From Ruminococcus flavefaciens (lineage in GTDB: Bacteria; Bacillota; Clostridia; Oscillospirales; Ruminococcaceae), in NCBI GenBank assembly GCA_015067005.1, contig SVNH01000002.1:1-64000 (forward strand): DNA of 64,000 bases, read 5' to 3'. A program made the position numbers and the translations under genes. This document shows positions 20,185-29,152 of this stretch, one piece after another. Positions within the stretch are counted from its first letter, which is position 1. Each line of letters starts with the position of its first letter. Under the pieces are notes generated by a model. It had not been told where the DNA came from. It saw only the letters and a program-made list of their open reading frames with translations, and made no database searches.

Positions 20185-21981
20185 ATGATTCTTTTATCAG
20201 CACAGAATATTTCTAAAACTTATATGGAGAGGAAAGTCCTCGATAATGTCTCGTTCTTCCTCAATGAGGGCGACAAGGTCGGTATTATCGGCATAAACGG
20301 CACGGGCAAGTCCACTCTCCTTAAAATACTCGCAGGCGCTGAGGAGCCCGACAGCGGTGAGGTCGTCCGCACTAACGGTATCCGTATCTCCTATCTCCCC
20401 CAGATACCCGAATTCGATGACCACGGCTCTGTTATTTCTCAGGTGCTCGCTCACCTTCCGAACGATCTCCGCCAGACTAAGGAGTTCGAGGCGCGTTCTA
20501 TCCTCGATAAGTTCGGGATGTCCGACTGCGACAGGGACATCAGTTCCCTCTCAGGCGGTGAAAAACGCCGCGCCGGTATCGCTTCCGCTCTCGTCCAGCC
20601 AAGCGATGTGCTTCTCCTCGATGAGCCTACCAACCACATAGACAACGAGACCGCCCGGATGTTCGAGGAGCTCCTCATGAAGTACCGCGGCGCTATCGTC
20701 ATGGTCACTCACGACCGCTATTTTCTCAATAAGGTGTGCGGAAAGATAGCCGAGATAGACAGGGGCGCAATCTATACCTGCAACGGCAATTACAGCGATT
20801 ATCTCCGGCAGAAAGCCCAGCGCGAAGCCGATGCCGAAGCCGCTGAACGCAAGAACCGCGCCCTCTACCGCCGCGAATTTGAATGGATAAGCCGCGGTGC
20901 CCGTGCAAGAGGTACAAAGTCCAAGGACAGGATCGAGCGCTTCGAGGAACTCAAAAACCGCGAAATACCCGCCGCTCAGGAAAAGCTTCAGTTACAGTCG
21001 GTGTCCTCACGTCTCGGCAGAAAAACTATCGAGATCGAGAACCTCACGAAGTCTATCGACGGCAAGCCGCTCATTACCGATTTTTCCTACATAATCTCAC
21101 GTGATGCGCGTATCGGCATTATCGGTCGCAACGGCGCCGGAAAGAGTACGTTCCTCAAAATGCTAACCGGCAGCGTACAGCCGGATTCGGGAAGCATCGT
21201 CACAGGCGATACGGTCAAGATAGGCTATTTTTCGCAGGAATGCGAATCTATGGATCCAAGTCTGCGCGTCATCGAATACATAAGAGAGACCGCCGACAGG
21301 GTTCAGACTCCCGAAGGTACAGTAACCGCCTCGCAGATGCTCGAACGCTTCCTGTTTACCCCTGAACTCCAGTGGAATCGCATCGAGAAGCTTTCCGGCG
21401 GCGAGAGAAAGCGTCTTTATCTTCTCAAGATCCTCATGACCGCTCCTAATATCCTCCTTCTCGACGAACCTACCAACGATCTCGACATAGCTACGCTCAC
21501 GATACTCGAAGACTACCTTCAGAGCTTCGCCGGTGCTGTTATTGCAGTCTCCCACGACCGCTATTTCCTTGATAAACTCGCAAACGAGATATTCGAGTTC
21601 CGCGGCGGAGAATGCCTGCGATATAACGGAAACTACTCCGATTTTGAGGCTAATGTCCTCAGTCTCCGCATGAAAGAGAACCCCCCCGCCCCGAAGAAAA
21701 AAGCCGTCAGACGCGAACACTCCGTCAGCGGTCACACAAGGCTGAAATTCTCGTTCAAGGAACAGCGCGAATTCGAGACCATTGATGACGACATTGCTGC
21801 ACTTGAACAGCAGATAGCTGACACAGAAAAGTCTATCGCCGCGAACACATCTGATTACGTTAAACTTCAGGAGCTCTCCGACCTCAGAGACTCCCTCAGC
21901 GAACAGCTTTCGCAGAAAATGGAGCGCTGGGTCTATCTTAATGAGCTCGCTGAACGCATTGCTAACGGCGAAACTGTCTGA
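20185..21981 (+). CDS. ABC-F family ATP-binding protein (Uup-like)
   Basis: The 598-residue soluble protein has two ABC ATPase cassettes: Walker A GINGTGKST and GRNGAGKST, signatures LSGGEK and LSGGER, Walker B LLLDEPTNHID and LLLDEPTNDLD. An interdomain linker joins them and a C-terminal coiled coil begins near residue 525. There are no membrane segments. ABC-F proteins act on the ribosome, rescuing stalled translation or protecting from antibiotics. The C-terminal coiled coil argues for a Uup-type housekeeping member rather than a resistance factor, but this is inference. Confidence 0.9.
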   Translation: MILLSAQNISKTYMERKVLDNVSFFLNEGDKVGIIGINGTGKSTLLKILAGAEEPDSGEVVRTNGIRISYLPQIPEFDDHGSVISQVLAHLPNDLRQTKEFEARSILDKFGMSDCDRDISSLSGGEKRRAGIASALVQPSDVLLLDEPTNHIDNETARMFEELLMKYRGAIVMVTHDRYFLNKVCGKIAEIDRGAIYTCNGNYSDYLRQKAQREADAEAAERKNRALYRREFEWISRGARARGTKSKDRIERFEELKNREIPAAQEKLQLQSVSSRLGRKTIEIENLTKSIDGKPLITDFSYIISRDARIGIIGRNGAGKSTFLKMLTGSVQPDSGSIVTGDTVKIGYFSQECESMDPSLRVIEYIRETADRVQTPEGTVTASQMLERFLFTPELQWNRIEKLSGGERKRLYLLKILMTAPNILLLDEPTNDLDIATLTILEDYLQSFAGAVIAVSHDRYFLDKLANEIFEFRGGECLRYNGNYSDFEANVLSLRMKENPPAPKKKAVRREHSVSGHTRLKFSFKEQREFETIDDDIAALEQQIADTEKSIAANTSDYVKLQELSDLRDSLSEQLSQKMERWVYLNELAERIANGETV

Positions 21982-22029
21982 CCTCATTACCTGCAAGTTT
22001 TGGGCGCAGATCATATTTTTAACGCAAAA

Positions 22030-22052
22030 AAGGAGAGCCATTGGCTCTCCTT
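22030..22052. terminator. Bidirectional terminator between ABC-F and LRR genes
   Basis: A perfect 10-bp stem (22030-22039 with 22043-22052) with a 3-nt loop has A-residues before and T-residues after, so it can end both convergent transcripts. Confidence 0.85.
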
Positions 22053-22072
22053 TAATATTGCTGTTTTTTTGC

Positions 22073-25000
22073 TTAAAGTGTGTCGATAAGCTTGAGTGAG
22101 TAACGCTGGATCATGAGGGCATCGTTAGCTGTAAGACCTGTCTTACCGTCAACATCGCCTGCCTTTTCGCCTTCTGCGGTTATGCGGTCTTCACTTGTAC
22201 CGCTTGTACCGTACTTCTTAGGATTCAGGCAAGCCTGCATTACCATTACAACGTCTGACATATCTACGCTGCCGTCGCCGTTAGCATCGCCCTTCTTGAG
22301 CTCTGTTCCGCTTGTAGGAGCATCAGTTGACGGCTCTTCACCTGTGGTAGGCTCAATGTTGCTGCCAACTGCCTTGAACTTGATCTTGTTTGTGTCAGCA
22401 TAGTCCTGAACAGTTGAACCTGCATTACCCATGAGTGTGAAGTTGGAGTTTACGTTGCTTCCGAGGAAGCCTACTGCTTTATACTTCATTGTAGGATTGC
22501 CGAGAACTGTAAGTGACTTGAGCTCAGCACAGTCAGCGAATGCCTGATCGTAGATAACACCAAGTGTATACTCATTATTAGGATTGATAGTTACCTTATT
22601 GAGTGCGGAATCGCCCTTGAATACGGTCTTTCCGATCTCACCTGTCTTGATAGTTGCAGTTTCAAGTGCAGCACAGCCGCTGAATACGCTTGAACCAATT
22701 ACAGGTACATCAACGTCAACAGTCTTGAGTACAGGACAATTTGCGAATGCAGATGTTGAAAGTGTTTCAGCCTTGAGCTTTACAGTCTTGAGGTTCTGAC
22801 AGTTGCTGAATGCATTTGTACCAACCTTAACTCCGCTGAGTTCAAGGTTAACAAAGCCTGAGTTATCAAATGCCTTAGAATTGATATTCTGTATGTTGGA
22901 GAAATCAAAGTCGCTGAGACTTGTACAATTCTGGAATGCGAGCTCAGGTACCTCAACAACGCTGTCAGCGATAACGACATCGTTCAGGCTTGAACAGTTC
23001 TGGAACATACCCTTTGTAAGAGTTGATACTGTTGCGGCTTCGAGTGAAGTACAGCCGACATACTGTCCTATGCCCTTGAATACAGTGTCAAGGTTGCTTG
23101 AAGAGTTAGTAAGAGCAGCACAGTTCTTGAATACGCCGCCGTCGATCTCCTTAGCAATTACAGGATAGCCAGTTTCCTTGTCCTTAACTGATACGAGTGA
23201 AGTACAGTCAGCGAATGCACTCTCATAGAATATATCAGCTGTTGTGCCTACTTCCTTGAGGAGAGGACAGCTCTGGAACATTGACTTTGTAATGATAGGT
23301 CCTTCATATACAGCCTTTTCAAGTACAGGACAGTTCTTGAATACCTGTGAGCCAACATTGAACTTATAAGCGCCTGGTGAAAGGATAGTAGCATTCTTGA
23401 GGTTAGCGCAGTCTGCGAAAGCATTGCTGCCGATAACAACAGTACCGCCAACCATTCCGTCGATAGAAACGTTAGTAACGCCGCTGTTCTGGAATGCACT
23501 TTCACCGATAGTTGAGATTATTCCCTTAACATCTATGCTGAGTGCAGAGCAGTTCATAAAGCACTTCTTGCCGTAGTCCTCAGCATTGATAGCAACGCCG
23601 CTGTCAGAGATGCTCTTGAGTGCTGTACAGTTCATGAAGCCGCTGTCCTCAATGATCCTGAGTGCAGGGAGATTGAGCTTCTTGAGGTTTGTACAGCCGC
23701 TGAAGCACTCCTTACCGATTACAGATACGCTTGAAATGTCTCCGCCGACACTTTCAAGTGCAGTACAGCCTGAGAAAAGACCTGCACTGAGCTTGACCTT
23801 ATCTTTACCGTCAATTGTGATCTTCTTTGCTGAAGTACAATCCTTGAATACATATCCGTTGGACGAATTGGTCTTATTAGGATCATCACTGCCGTACTGG
23901 TCAGAAAGAAGAGTAATATCAACGATAGCTGAGCAGCCTTCCATAGCGTTGTCTTCAACTAATTTACACTTGCCTGCCTTGAATTCTGTGAGAGCAGTAC
24001 AGCCCTTGAATGAGGTCTTTCCGATGAACTGACTCTTAGGAATGCTTACGCTTTCGAGCTTTGTACAGCCTTCAAATGCTGAGCTGCCCTTACTGTCAAA
24101 GCTCTTCTCTTCAGTTGTAGCAGCAATACAGCTGATATTAGTAGCTGCCGGGAAGCTTGCGGACTTGATTCCGCTTCCTGCAAATGCCTTAGTACCGATC
24201 TTTGTAACGTTATTATATTCAGCCTTAGGAAGTGCGAGGCAGTTGTTGAATGCTTCATCACCGATAACCTTGATAGTGTCAGCAGATTCAGTTGCAGCAG
24301 CACCCGGAAGACCGTATTTGATAGTTGTAAGCTTTGTACAGCCTGAGAATGTCTTAGGCGGGATACGTGTGATTGAAGTTGGAAGAACAACGTCAATAAG
24401 TGAAGTACAGCTTGCGAAAACACCTTCACCCATACCGATTCCGCCTGAGCTGTCGATGTCTACCCAGTCCTCAAGAGTACCCGGGATACCGGATACGGAT
24501 TTAAGTGCTGTACAGCCCTGGAAGCATCCGCCGCCGAGACCGATAAGCTTATCATTGAATGTTATGCTGTTAAGTGAAGTACAGTTCTGGAATGCGTACT
24601 GATCCAGACCGTATGTGTTCTTACCTACCTTGAGAGTTAAAAGGCTTGAACAGCCATCGAAGGAGTTCTTGCCTACAACTGTAACATTATCTGAGAATTC
24701 GCAGTTCTTGATAGAAGTACAGTTCTGGAAAGCCTTGTCACAGATCCTGAGATCCTCATAGCCCTTAGCCTCGCCCCATGTGCTGAAGATAGGAGCGCTC
24801 AGAGGTGTTGATGCAAAAGCTGAAACACCGATAGATCTGATGTAATCAGGATGTGCGAATGTAACGTCTGTGAGGTTTGTTGATGAACAGAACGAATCAG
24901 GAATGTTTATCATTTCATTCATTACTGAAAGCTTCTTGATACCGCTGTTCTGGAAAGCGCCCTTGCCTACATACTTAACTGTTGAAGGGATAGTAATATC

Positions 25001-25606
25001 AGTGATATAGCGGCATCCGTCGAATGCGCCTGCACCGATGTACTCAATTCCGGAAAGGTCGATAGTCTTGAGGTAGGATTCCTTGCAGGCATTATCAGCG
25101 ATGTACTTAACAGTTGCCTGATGCGTTTTACTGTCGAAAAGTGCCTTGATAGCCTCAATTGCCGGATCGCCTTCTTTGAAATTATTGGTAAAACTCTCAT
25201 TAATGGCATCGCAATAATCTACCTTATCGCTCATATTAACATCGAGGTTAGTGCTCTTGAGTTTTTTAAGACCTATAACATAAGTGTCAACAAGCTTTGC
25301 CTTGTCGGTATTATCGGTAATAGTCAGAGTATAAGCTGCATATGTATTACCGTTAGTTGCATCCACCCAGTTTAATTTAGTCTCCTTAAGGGAAGTAGTA
25401 TAAAGCTGCTCATCAGCCATTGTGTACTTATACTTTTCCGCATTCTTACCTGCCAGGATAGTTACTTCTTCTGTCTTTTCTGCTGCATCCGCAGTTATGA
25501 CTGAAGTGCTGCCCGAATAATCAGTGTTCTGTGGGAGACAATTCATACTTCCTGCAACGCAGATGATTGCAAGAACTGCTGCTAAAACTTTTTTCATTTT
25601 TCTCAC
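22073..25606 (-). CDS. Secreted BspA-like leucine-rich repeat protein with C-terminal dockerin
   Basis: A 1177-residue protein. A signal peptide (1 to about 27) is followed by a degenerate N-terminal domain. From about residue 150 to 1060 there are some thirty or more LRR_5 (BspA/TpLRR) repeats of about 23 residues, recognisable by repeated units like AFQNCTSL, IGKECFSGCTNLK and AFANCPVL. A short Thr/Ser/Pro linker leads to a type I dockerin (about 1105-1177, GDANGDGSVDMSD and GDVDGKTGLTAND). There is no catalytic domain. BspA-type repeats bind proteins or surfaces, so I infer a cellulosome-attached adhesin or recognition factor. The long repetitive DNA makes the gene prone to recombination and misassembly. 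Confidence 0.9.
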   Translation of the reverse strand: MRKMKKVLAAVLAIICVAGSMNCLPQNTDYSGSTSVITADAAEKTEEVTILAGKNAEKYKYTMADEQLYTTSLKETKLNWVDATNGNTYAAYTLTITDNTDKAKLVDTYVIGLKKLKSTNLDVNMSDKVDYCDAINESFTNNFKEGDPAIEAIKALFDSKTHQATVKYIADNACKESYLKTIDLSGIEYIGAGAFDGCRYITDITIPSTVKYVGKGAFQNSGIKKLSVMNEMINIPDSFCSSTNLTDVTFAHPDYIRSIGVSAFASTPLSAPIFSTWGEAKGYEDLRICDKAFQNCTSIKNCEFSDNVTVVGKNSFDGCSSLLTLKVGKNTYGLDQYAFQNCTSLNSITFNDKLIGLGGGCFQGCTALKSVSGIPGTLEDWVDIDSSGGIGMGEGVFASCTSLIDVVLPTSITRIPPKTFSGCTKLTTIKYGLPGAAATESADTIKVIGDEAFNNCLALPKAEYNNVTKIGTKAFAGSGIKSASFPAATNISCIAATTEEKSFDSKGSSAFEGCTKLESVSIPKSQFIGKTSFKGCTALTEFKAGKCKLVEDNAMEGCSAIVDITLLSDQYGSDDPNKTNSSNGYVFKDCTSAKKITIDGKDKVKLSAGLFSGCTALESVGGDISSVSVIGKECFSGCTNLKKLNLPALRIIEDSGFMNCTALKSISDSGVAINAEDYGKKCFMNCSALSIDVKGIISTIGESAFQNSGVTNVSIDGMVGGTVVIGSNAFADCANLKNATILSPGAYKFNVGSQVFKNCPVLEKAVYEGPIITKSMFQSCPLLKEVGTTADIFYESAFADCTSLVSVKDKETGYPVIAKEIDGGVFKNCAALTNSSSNLDTVFKGIGQYVGCTSLEAATVSTLTKGMFQNCSSLNDVVIADSVVEVPELAFQNCTSLSDFDFSNIQNINSKAFDNSGFVNLELSGVKVGTNAFSNCQNLKTVKLKAETLSTSAFANCPVLKTVDVDVPVIGSSVFSGCAALETATIKTGEIGKTVFKGDSALNKVTINPNNEYTLGVIYDQAFADCAELKSLTVLGNPTMKYKAVGFLGSNVNSNFTLMGNAGSTVQDYADTNKIKFKAVGSNIEPTTGEEPSTDAPTSGTELKKGDANGDGSVDMSDVVMVMQACLNPKKYGTSGTSEDRITAEGEKAGDVDGKTGLTANDALMIQRYSLKLIDTL

Positions 25607-25687
25607 CTTTCTGTAATGATTAATGGTGTCAGAATTGCTTCATGTTTTGGCACATGAAACTTTAAGTGTTTACATCACTACACAATA

Positions 25688-25716
25688 ATACTATCACATT
25701 TTTGTCAAAATGTCAA
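25688..25716 (-). promoter_or_regulatory. Promoter of the LRR-dockerin gene
   Basis: On the minus strand TTGACA (25716-25711), 17 nt, TAGTAT (25693-25688). A small inverted repeat (ttcatgt, acatgaa near 25640-25660) lies in the transcribed leader. The remaining intergenic bases up to 25868 show nothing else. Confidence 0.7.
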
Positions 25717-25868
25717 TAACTGTCTGTAATTTTTAGCAGACAAACTATAAAAATCAGCCATATAATTACATTATGCGGCAAATATCTTTACAATCTGTAT
25801 ATTTGCACTTATAGTGTTCAATATGTAAATCAATTCAGCTTCTGTAATTCCTTCCGGTTAAGATAAAA

Positions 25869-25901
25869 TGCCGCCGCAGCCTTTAAAAGCTGCCGGCGGC
25901 A
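25869..25901 (-). terminator. Terminator of the solute-binding protein operon
   Basis: A stem of about 12 bp, tgccgccgcagc (25869-25880) with gctgccggcggca (25889-25901), precedes ttttatct on the minus strand, 16 nt after the gene end at 25917. Confidence 0.8.
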
Positions 25902-25916
25902 ACATAATGTTCAGTT

Positions 25917-27539
25917 TCAGTCCGCGGAGCGTCTGCGGACTTCTGCTGTGAGCTCGTCAAAATACTTCTGGGAATCTATCTTTGCGTATTCAGAAGTATA
26001 CTCTTCCCACGTCTTTTCGTAGTCACTGCTCATTACGAGCAGAGGCAGGTATTTATGCTTTACAGCGTCGATCTGCTTCATTACCTTTCCGTAGTCAGTA
26101 TCCTCGGTAACAGCGTTGCTGAACGACCACATAGGGTACCACGGAGGATTCTCCGGAGGATCGTTGAGGAGTCCGGAATATGTCTGCGAGCCGTAGGCGC
26201 TGAGACACTTCTTTACAGGCTCGGAAAGATGCTCATAGAATATCGAGGACTGCGTTGAGGAATTGTAAGCATTTATACCGTCCGGAGCCATACCGAAATA
26301 GTAAGGCATATAGTCGTAAGTGCAGACATGATCCCTCCGGTAATCGGAATCGCGCCATTTCGCGTACTGTTCCTCGTCCTGATCAAAGTAGCCGTCCTCA
26401 TTGACGTAATAATCTGTATCCTCGATGCCCCAGAATCGGAGATTGAGTATCTCAGGCTCAAGAAGGTCGCTCAGGAACTTCACAGCGCCGTCCGGATCAT
26501 CGCAGCTTATCGAAATACCAACACCTGTCGAATCATTGAACGAGTTCCTGTCGCGGTAGTGCTCTTCGATGCTCTCGTCAATAGTCAGTCCGAACGGGAT
26601 ATAGGTACATTCGGGCGGAAGCTCGTTAGTCGAACCGCTGAAATTCCAGTTCTGATCTACCATGCCGAGAACTCTTCCGGTTGCGATCTTCTTATAATAC
26701 TGATCGGATGTCATAACGAAGCATTCCTGATCTATAACGCCCTTCTTGTACTCCTCATTGAGCTTTCTGAACCATTTTTTTGCTGTCGGGGAGAGGTTAT
26801 AGTCAATAGCGGTAAGGGTATCCGGATCAACTATACAGCAGCCGTCATTCGGATGACCGTCGAGGAACATCGGCGGATTATCGAGCGCAAAGAACCATGT
26901 ATCGTTTGCCTGTATCTCATAGCCGTAGTAAGGCTCGCCTTTTTCGTTTGTGGGATTCGCAGCAAGATAGCGTTCGATGAGATCGAAGTAGTCGTCAGGT
27001 GTTTTGAGTTCGGGATAATCCGCCCATTCAAGCACCTTCGTCTGCACCCAGAAAGCCTCTCCGGAATGAGTAGGTGTGGTCTCCTTCACATTGACCGACG
27101 AAAAAAGCGGTATGTAGTAAATATGTCCGTCGCTTGCACGTACTCTGTCCCACTCCTTATCGGTGCAGAGCTTTTTTATATTCGGGTAATCGTCCCAATA
27201 GTTGTCTATCGGTATGAAAGCGCCTGCCTTCAGCAGCTTCTGACACGATTCGGCATCAGGTGAAATGTAGTCCGGATATTTGTTGGCGACTATCATATCA
27301 CTGATGATCTTATTGATAGAATCCTGATCGTCAACGAAGTTCTGATGAACGAGAACGCCAGTCTTATCCGCTATGATCTTCTGTATCTCATTATCATCTG
27401 AGATCGGTGCAATTCTCGCGGCATAGAAGCCGTCAAACTCCTTTATCTCCTTATTGCTGCTCTTTTTCTCACCGCATCCGGTAAGCGCAAAGGTCATAGC
27501 TGCTGCTGAAACGCCTGCAATAATGTTTTTCAATCCCAT
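25917..27539 (-). CDS. Extracellular solute-binding lipoprotein (ABC sugar-binding type)
   Basis: The 540-residue product has a lipoprotein signal with lipobox FALTGCGEKK (Cys near residue 22), so it is anchored to the outer face of the membrane. The remainder resembles large family 1 sugar or oligosaccharide binding proteins (KYPDYISPDAES, GAFIPIDNYWDDYPNIK, GVGISISCDDPDGAVKFLSDLL). No permease or ATPase lies next to it. Instead it is the last gene of a tight operon with a degenerate sensor and a diguanylate cyclase (gap 3 nt to the gene before it). It may deliver ligand to a sensor rather than to a transporter; this is inferred from position. Confidence 0.85.
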   Translation of the reverse strand: MGLKNIIAGVSAAAMTFALTGCGEKKSSNKEIKEFDGFYAARIAPISDDNEIQKIIADKTGVLVHQNFVDDQDSINKIISDMIVANKYPDYISPDAESCQKLLKAGAFIPIDNYWDDYPNIKKLCTDKEWDRVRASDGHIYYIPLFSSVNVKETTPTHSGEAFWVQTKVLEWADYPELKTPDDYFDLIERYLAANPTNEKGEPYYGYEIQANDTWFFALDNPPMFLDGHPNDGCCIVDPDTLTAIDYNLSPTAKKWFRKLNEEYKKGVIDQECFVMTSDQYYKKIATGRVLGMVDQNWNFSGSTNELPPECTYIPFGLTIDESIEEHYRDRNSFNDSTGVGISISCDDPDGAVKFLSDLLEPEILNLRFWGIEDTDYYVNEDGYFDQDEEQYAKWRDSDYRRDHVCTYDYMPYYFGMAPDGINAYNSSTQSSIFYEHLSEPVKKCLSAYGSQTYSGLLNDPPENPPWYPMWSFSNAVTEDTDYGKVMKQIDAVKHKYLPLLVMSSDYEKTWEEYTSEYAKIDSQKYFDELTAEVRRRSAD

Positions 27540-27542
27540 ATT

Positions 27543-29141
27543 TCAGACCTCACTTCCACTGTTAAAGCTGATAGTGAATATAACGTCGAATTTATTCTTG
27601 TCGTTTATGATAAGACTGATATTGCTGCCGAGACAATGCTTGATACGCAGATACGGATTGAAGCGGTAGTTTCTGTCGAAGGAATAGTCATTGCTGACCT
27701 CGTCCTCTTCAAATACCGCACTCAGCTTCAGAATATCGGTCGAGCGCGGACGCTTGTCGCTTCTGAAAACTATTACTGCGCTGTCATCCTCCGCTGATAC
27801 CTCGATAGTATCCGCACCGAAATGCTGGAAGAAGTCCTCAGCCAGAAGCACGAGCGAATATGCCGGAACGAGCCACTTATCATTTCTGTCGATCTGGTCA
27901 CCGACGTATCTTGCGCCGAATTTGTCAGCAGTTCTGCGGAGAAGCGTACTCTCAACGGAAAGCGGGAAATACTCATCCGGCAGGTCTATCCTGATGTCGG
28001 GAAGCAGACGGTTTACTGCGAGTTCCGCGTCCAGACGCATTGCAGTTGCGAACAGTGATTCGTAATCCGAACTCTTACGCATAAGGCTGTCGCTGCTGAG
28101 TTCAAACTCGCTGCCTTTCAGGCGCAGTCTCTCGGACATATCACAGCATATGTCGATAATCCTGCCTATCTCGTCCCTGCCGTTCTTTTCCTTCCTTGCG
28201 GACTGTACGTATCCTGTCGCTCTGAATTCGCTCAGAACCGGCTTGACTCTTCGTCTGATATTGATAGACATACACTTGCCTGTGAAAACTACGAGCACGA
28301 CTACTATAAGAAGTCCCGTCAGCAGGACTTTGTTCGCAGTGAGGAAGTCCTTCATCTTAGTTTTGCTTGAGCATGAATAGAACTCAATGTCTGTTGTGTA
28401 GTAGTTTCTTGTAACGCACTCGAAGTCCGGTTTGATGTCGATGTCATCAGCAGTTTTTGCCGACTTGTCGCTGCTGTAAATAAGATTCGATCCGCTCATT
28501 ATGTAGAGTTCGCCGTCGAAACCGATATTGTCGGCAAGCTTAGCTATCTCATCGGTATTGAGCTCGATGCACAGGAAACTGTCGCCGGTATCGAGGTCGA
28601 TATAGTCGAGCTTTCTCACGAGCTTCATGCTGCCGTTATCCGGATCAATACAAAGTATGATAGGCTTTCCTATCTTCATGAATGCCTGATACCAGTACTC
28701 CCCGACAGCCGAACCAAGCTGTTTCAGATCCCCGCCTGTAAGTATGGTCGGATTGCTTGTATAGATAGTGCAGTTCTTGACGATGCTTATATCGGAAATA
28801 TTCATAGCCGTATTCCGCTGAAGCGGATAATAAGCCTCGTAATAGGCTGACGATGACGGATATTCCGTGTTCAGGAACTCATACATCGCCTCGTTCGTAT
28901 AGATATTCTTAGCGATAGAAAAAGCGTTTTCGAGCGAAACGTTCAGCATCTGGTCCGAGGCGGTTATCGCTGTCATTTCCATCTGCTTGTATTTTTCTTC
29001 CTTAGTCTTTGCGATAGAACTCAGCATTGTAACCCATGTAAGTATTACCGCAAGCACTACCATCACATCTATCATCAGGAATTTTCTCCTTACAGACAGA
29101 TTAGAAAACGGCATAGTCTTGCGCTTTCTGGTCTTATCCAA
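27543..29141 (-). CDS. Membrane sensor resembling YesM-type histidine kinases but without kinase motifs
   Basis: The 532-residue protein has a membrane segment near residues 22-45, an extracytoplasmic domain of Cache type (about 50-270), a second membrane helix (about 275-297), a HAMP-like stretch (NGRDEIGRIIDICCDMSERL) and a C-terminal cytoplasmic domain. I see neither the QINPHFLYN phospho-acceptor box nor the glycine-rich ATP boxes expected in YesM/LytS kinases, though the end (LRIKHCLGSNISLIINDKN) has the flavour of a decayed ATPase domain. The TTG start at 29141 has GGTGG upstream; the ATG at 29114 is an alternative. It is encoded between a diguanylate cyclase and a binding protein, so it may relay ligand binding. 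Confidence 0.7.
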   Translation of the reverse strand: MDKTRKRKTMPFSNLSVRRKFLMIDVMVVLAVILTWVTMLSSIAKTKEEKYKQMEMTAITASDQMLNVSLENAFSIAKNIYTNEAMYEFLNTEYPSSSAYYEAYYPLQRNTAMNISDISIVKNCTIYTSNPTILTGGDLKQLGSAVGEYWYQAFMKIGKPIILCIDPDNGSMKLVRKLDYIDLDTGDSFLCIELNTDEIAKLADNIGFDGELYIMSGSNLIYSSDKSAKTADDIDIKPDFECVTRNYYTTDIEFYSCSSKTKMKDFLTANKVLLTGLLIVVVLVVFTGKCMSINIRRRVKPVLSEFRATGYVQSARKEKNGRDEIGRIIDICCDMSERLRLKGSEFELSSDSLMRKSSDYESLFATAMRLDAELAVNRLLPDIRIDLPDEYFPLSVESTLLRRTADKFGARYVGDQIDRNDKWLVPAYSLVLLAEDFFQHFGADTIEVSAEDDSAVIVFRSDKRPRSTDILKLSAVFEEDEVSNDYSFDRNYRFNPYLRIKHCLGSNISLIINDKNKFDVIFTISFNSGSEV

Positions 29142-29152
29142 ATCACCACCCC

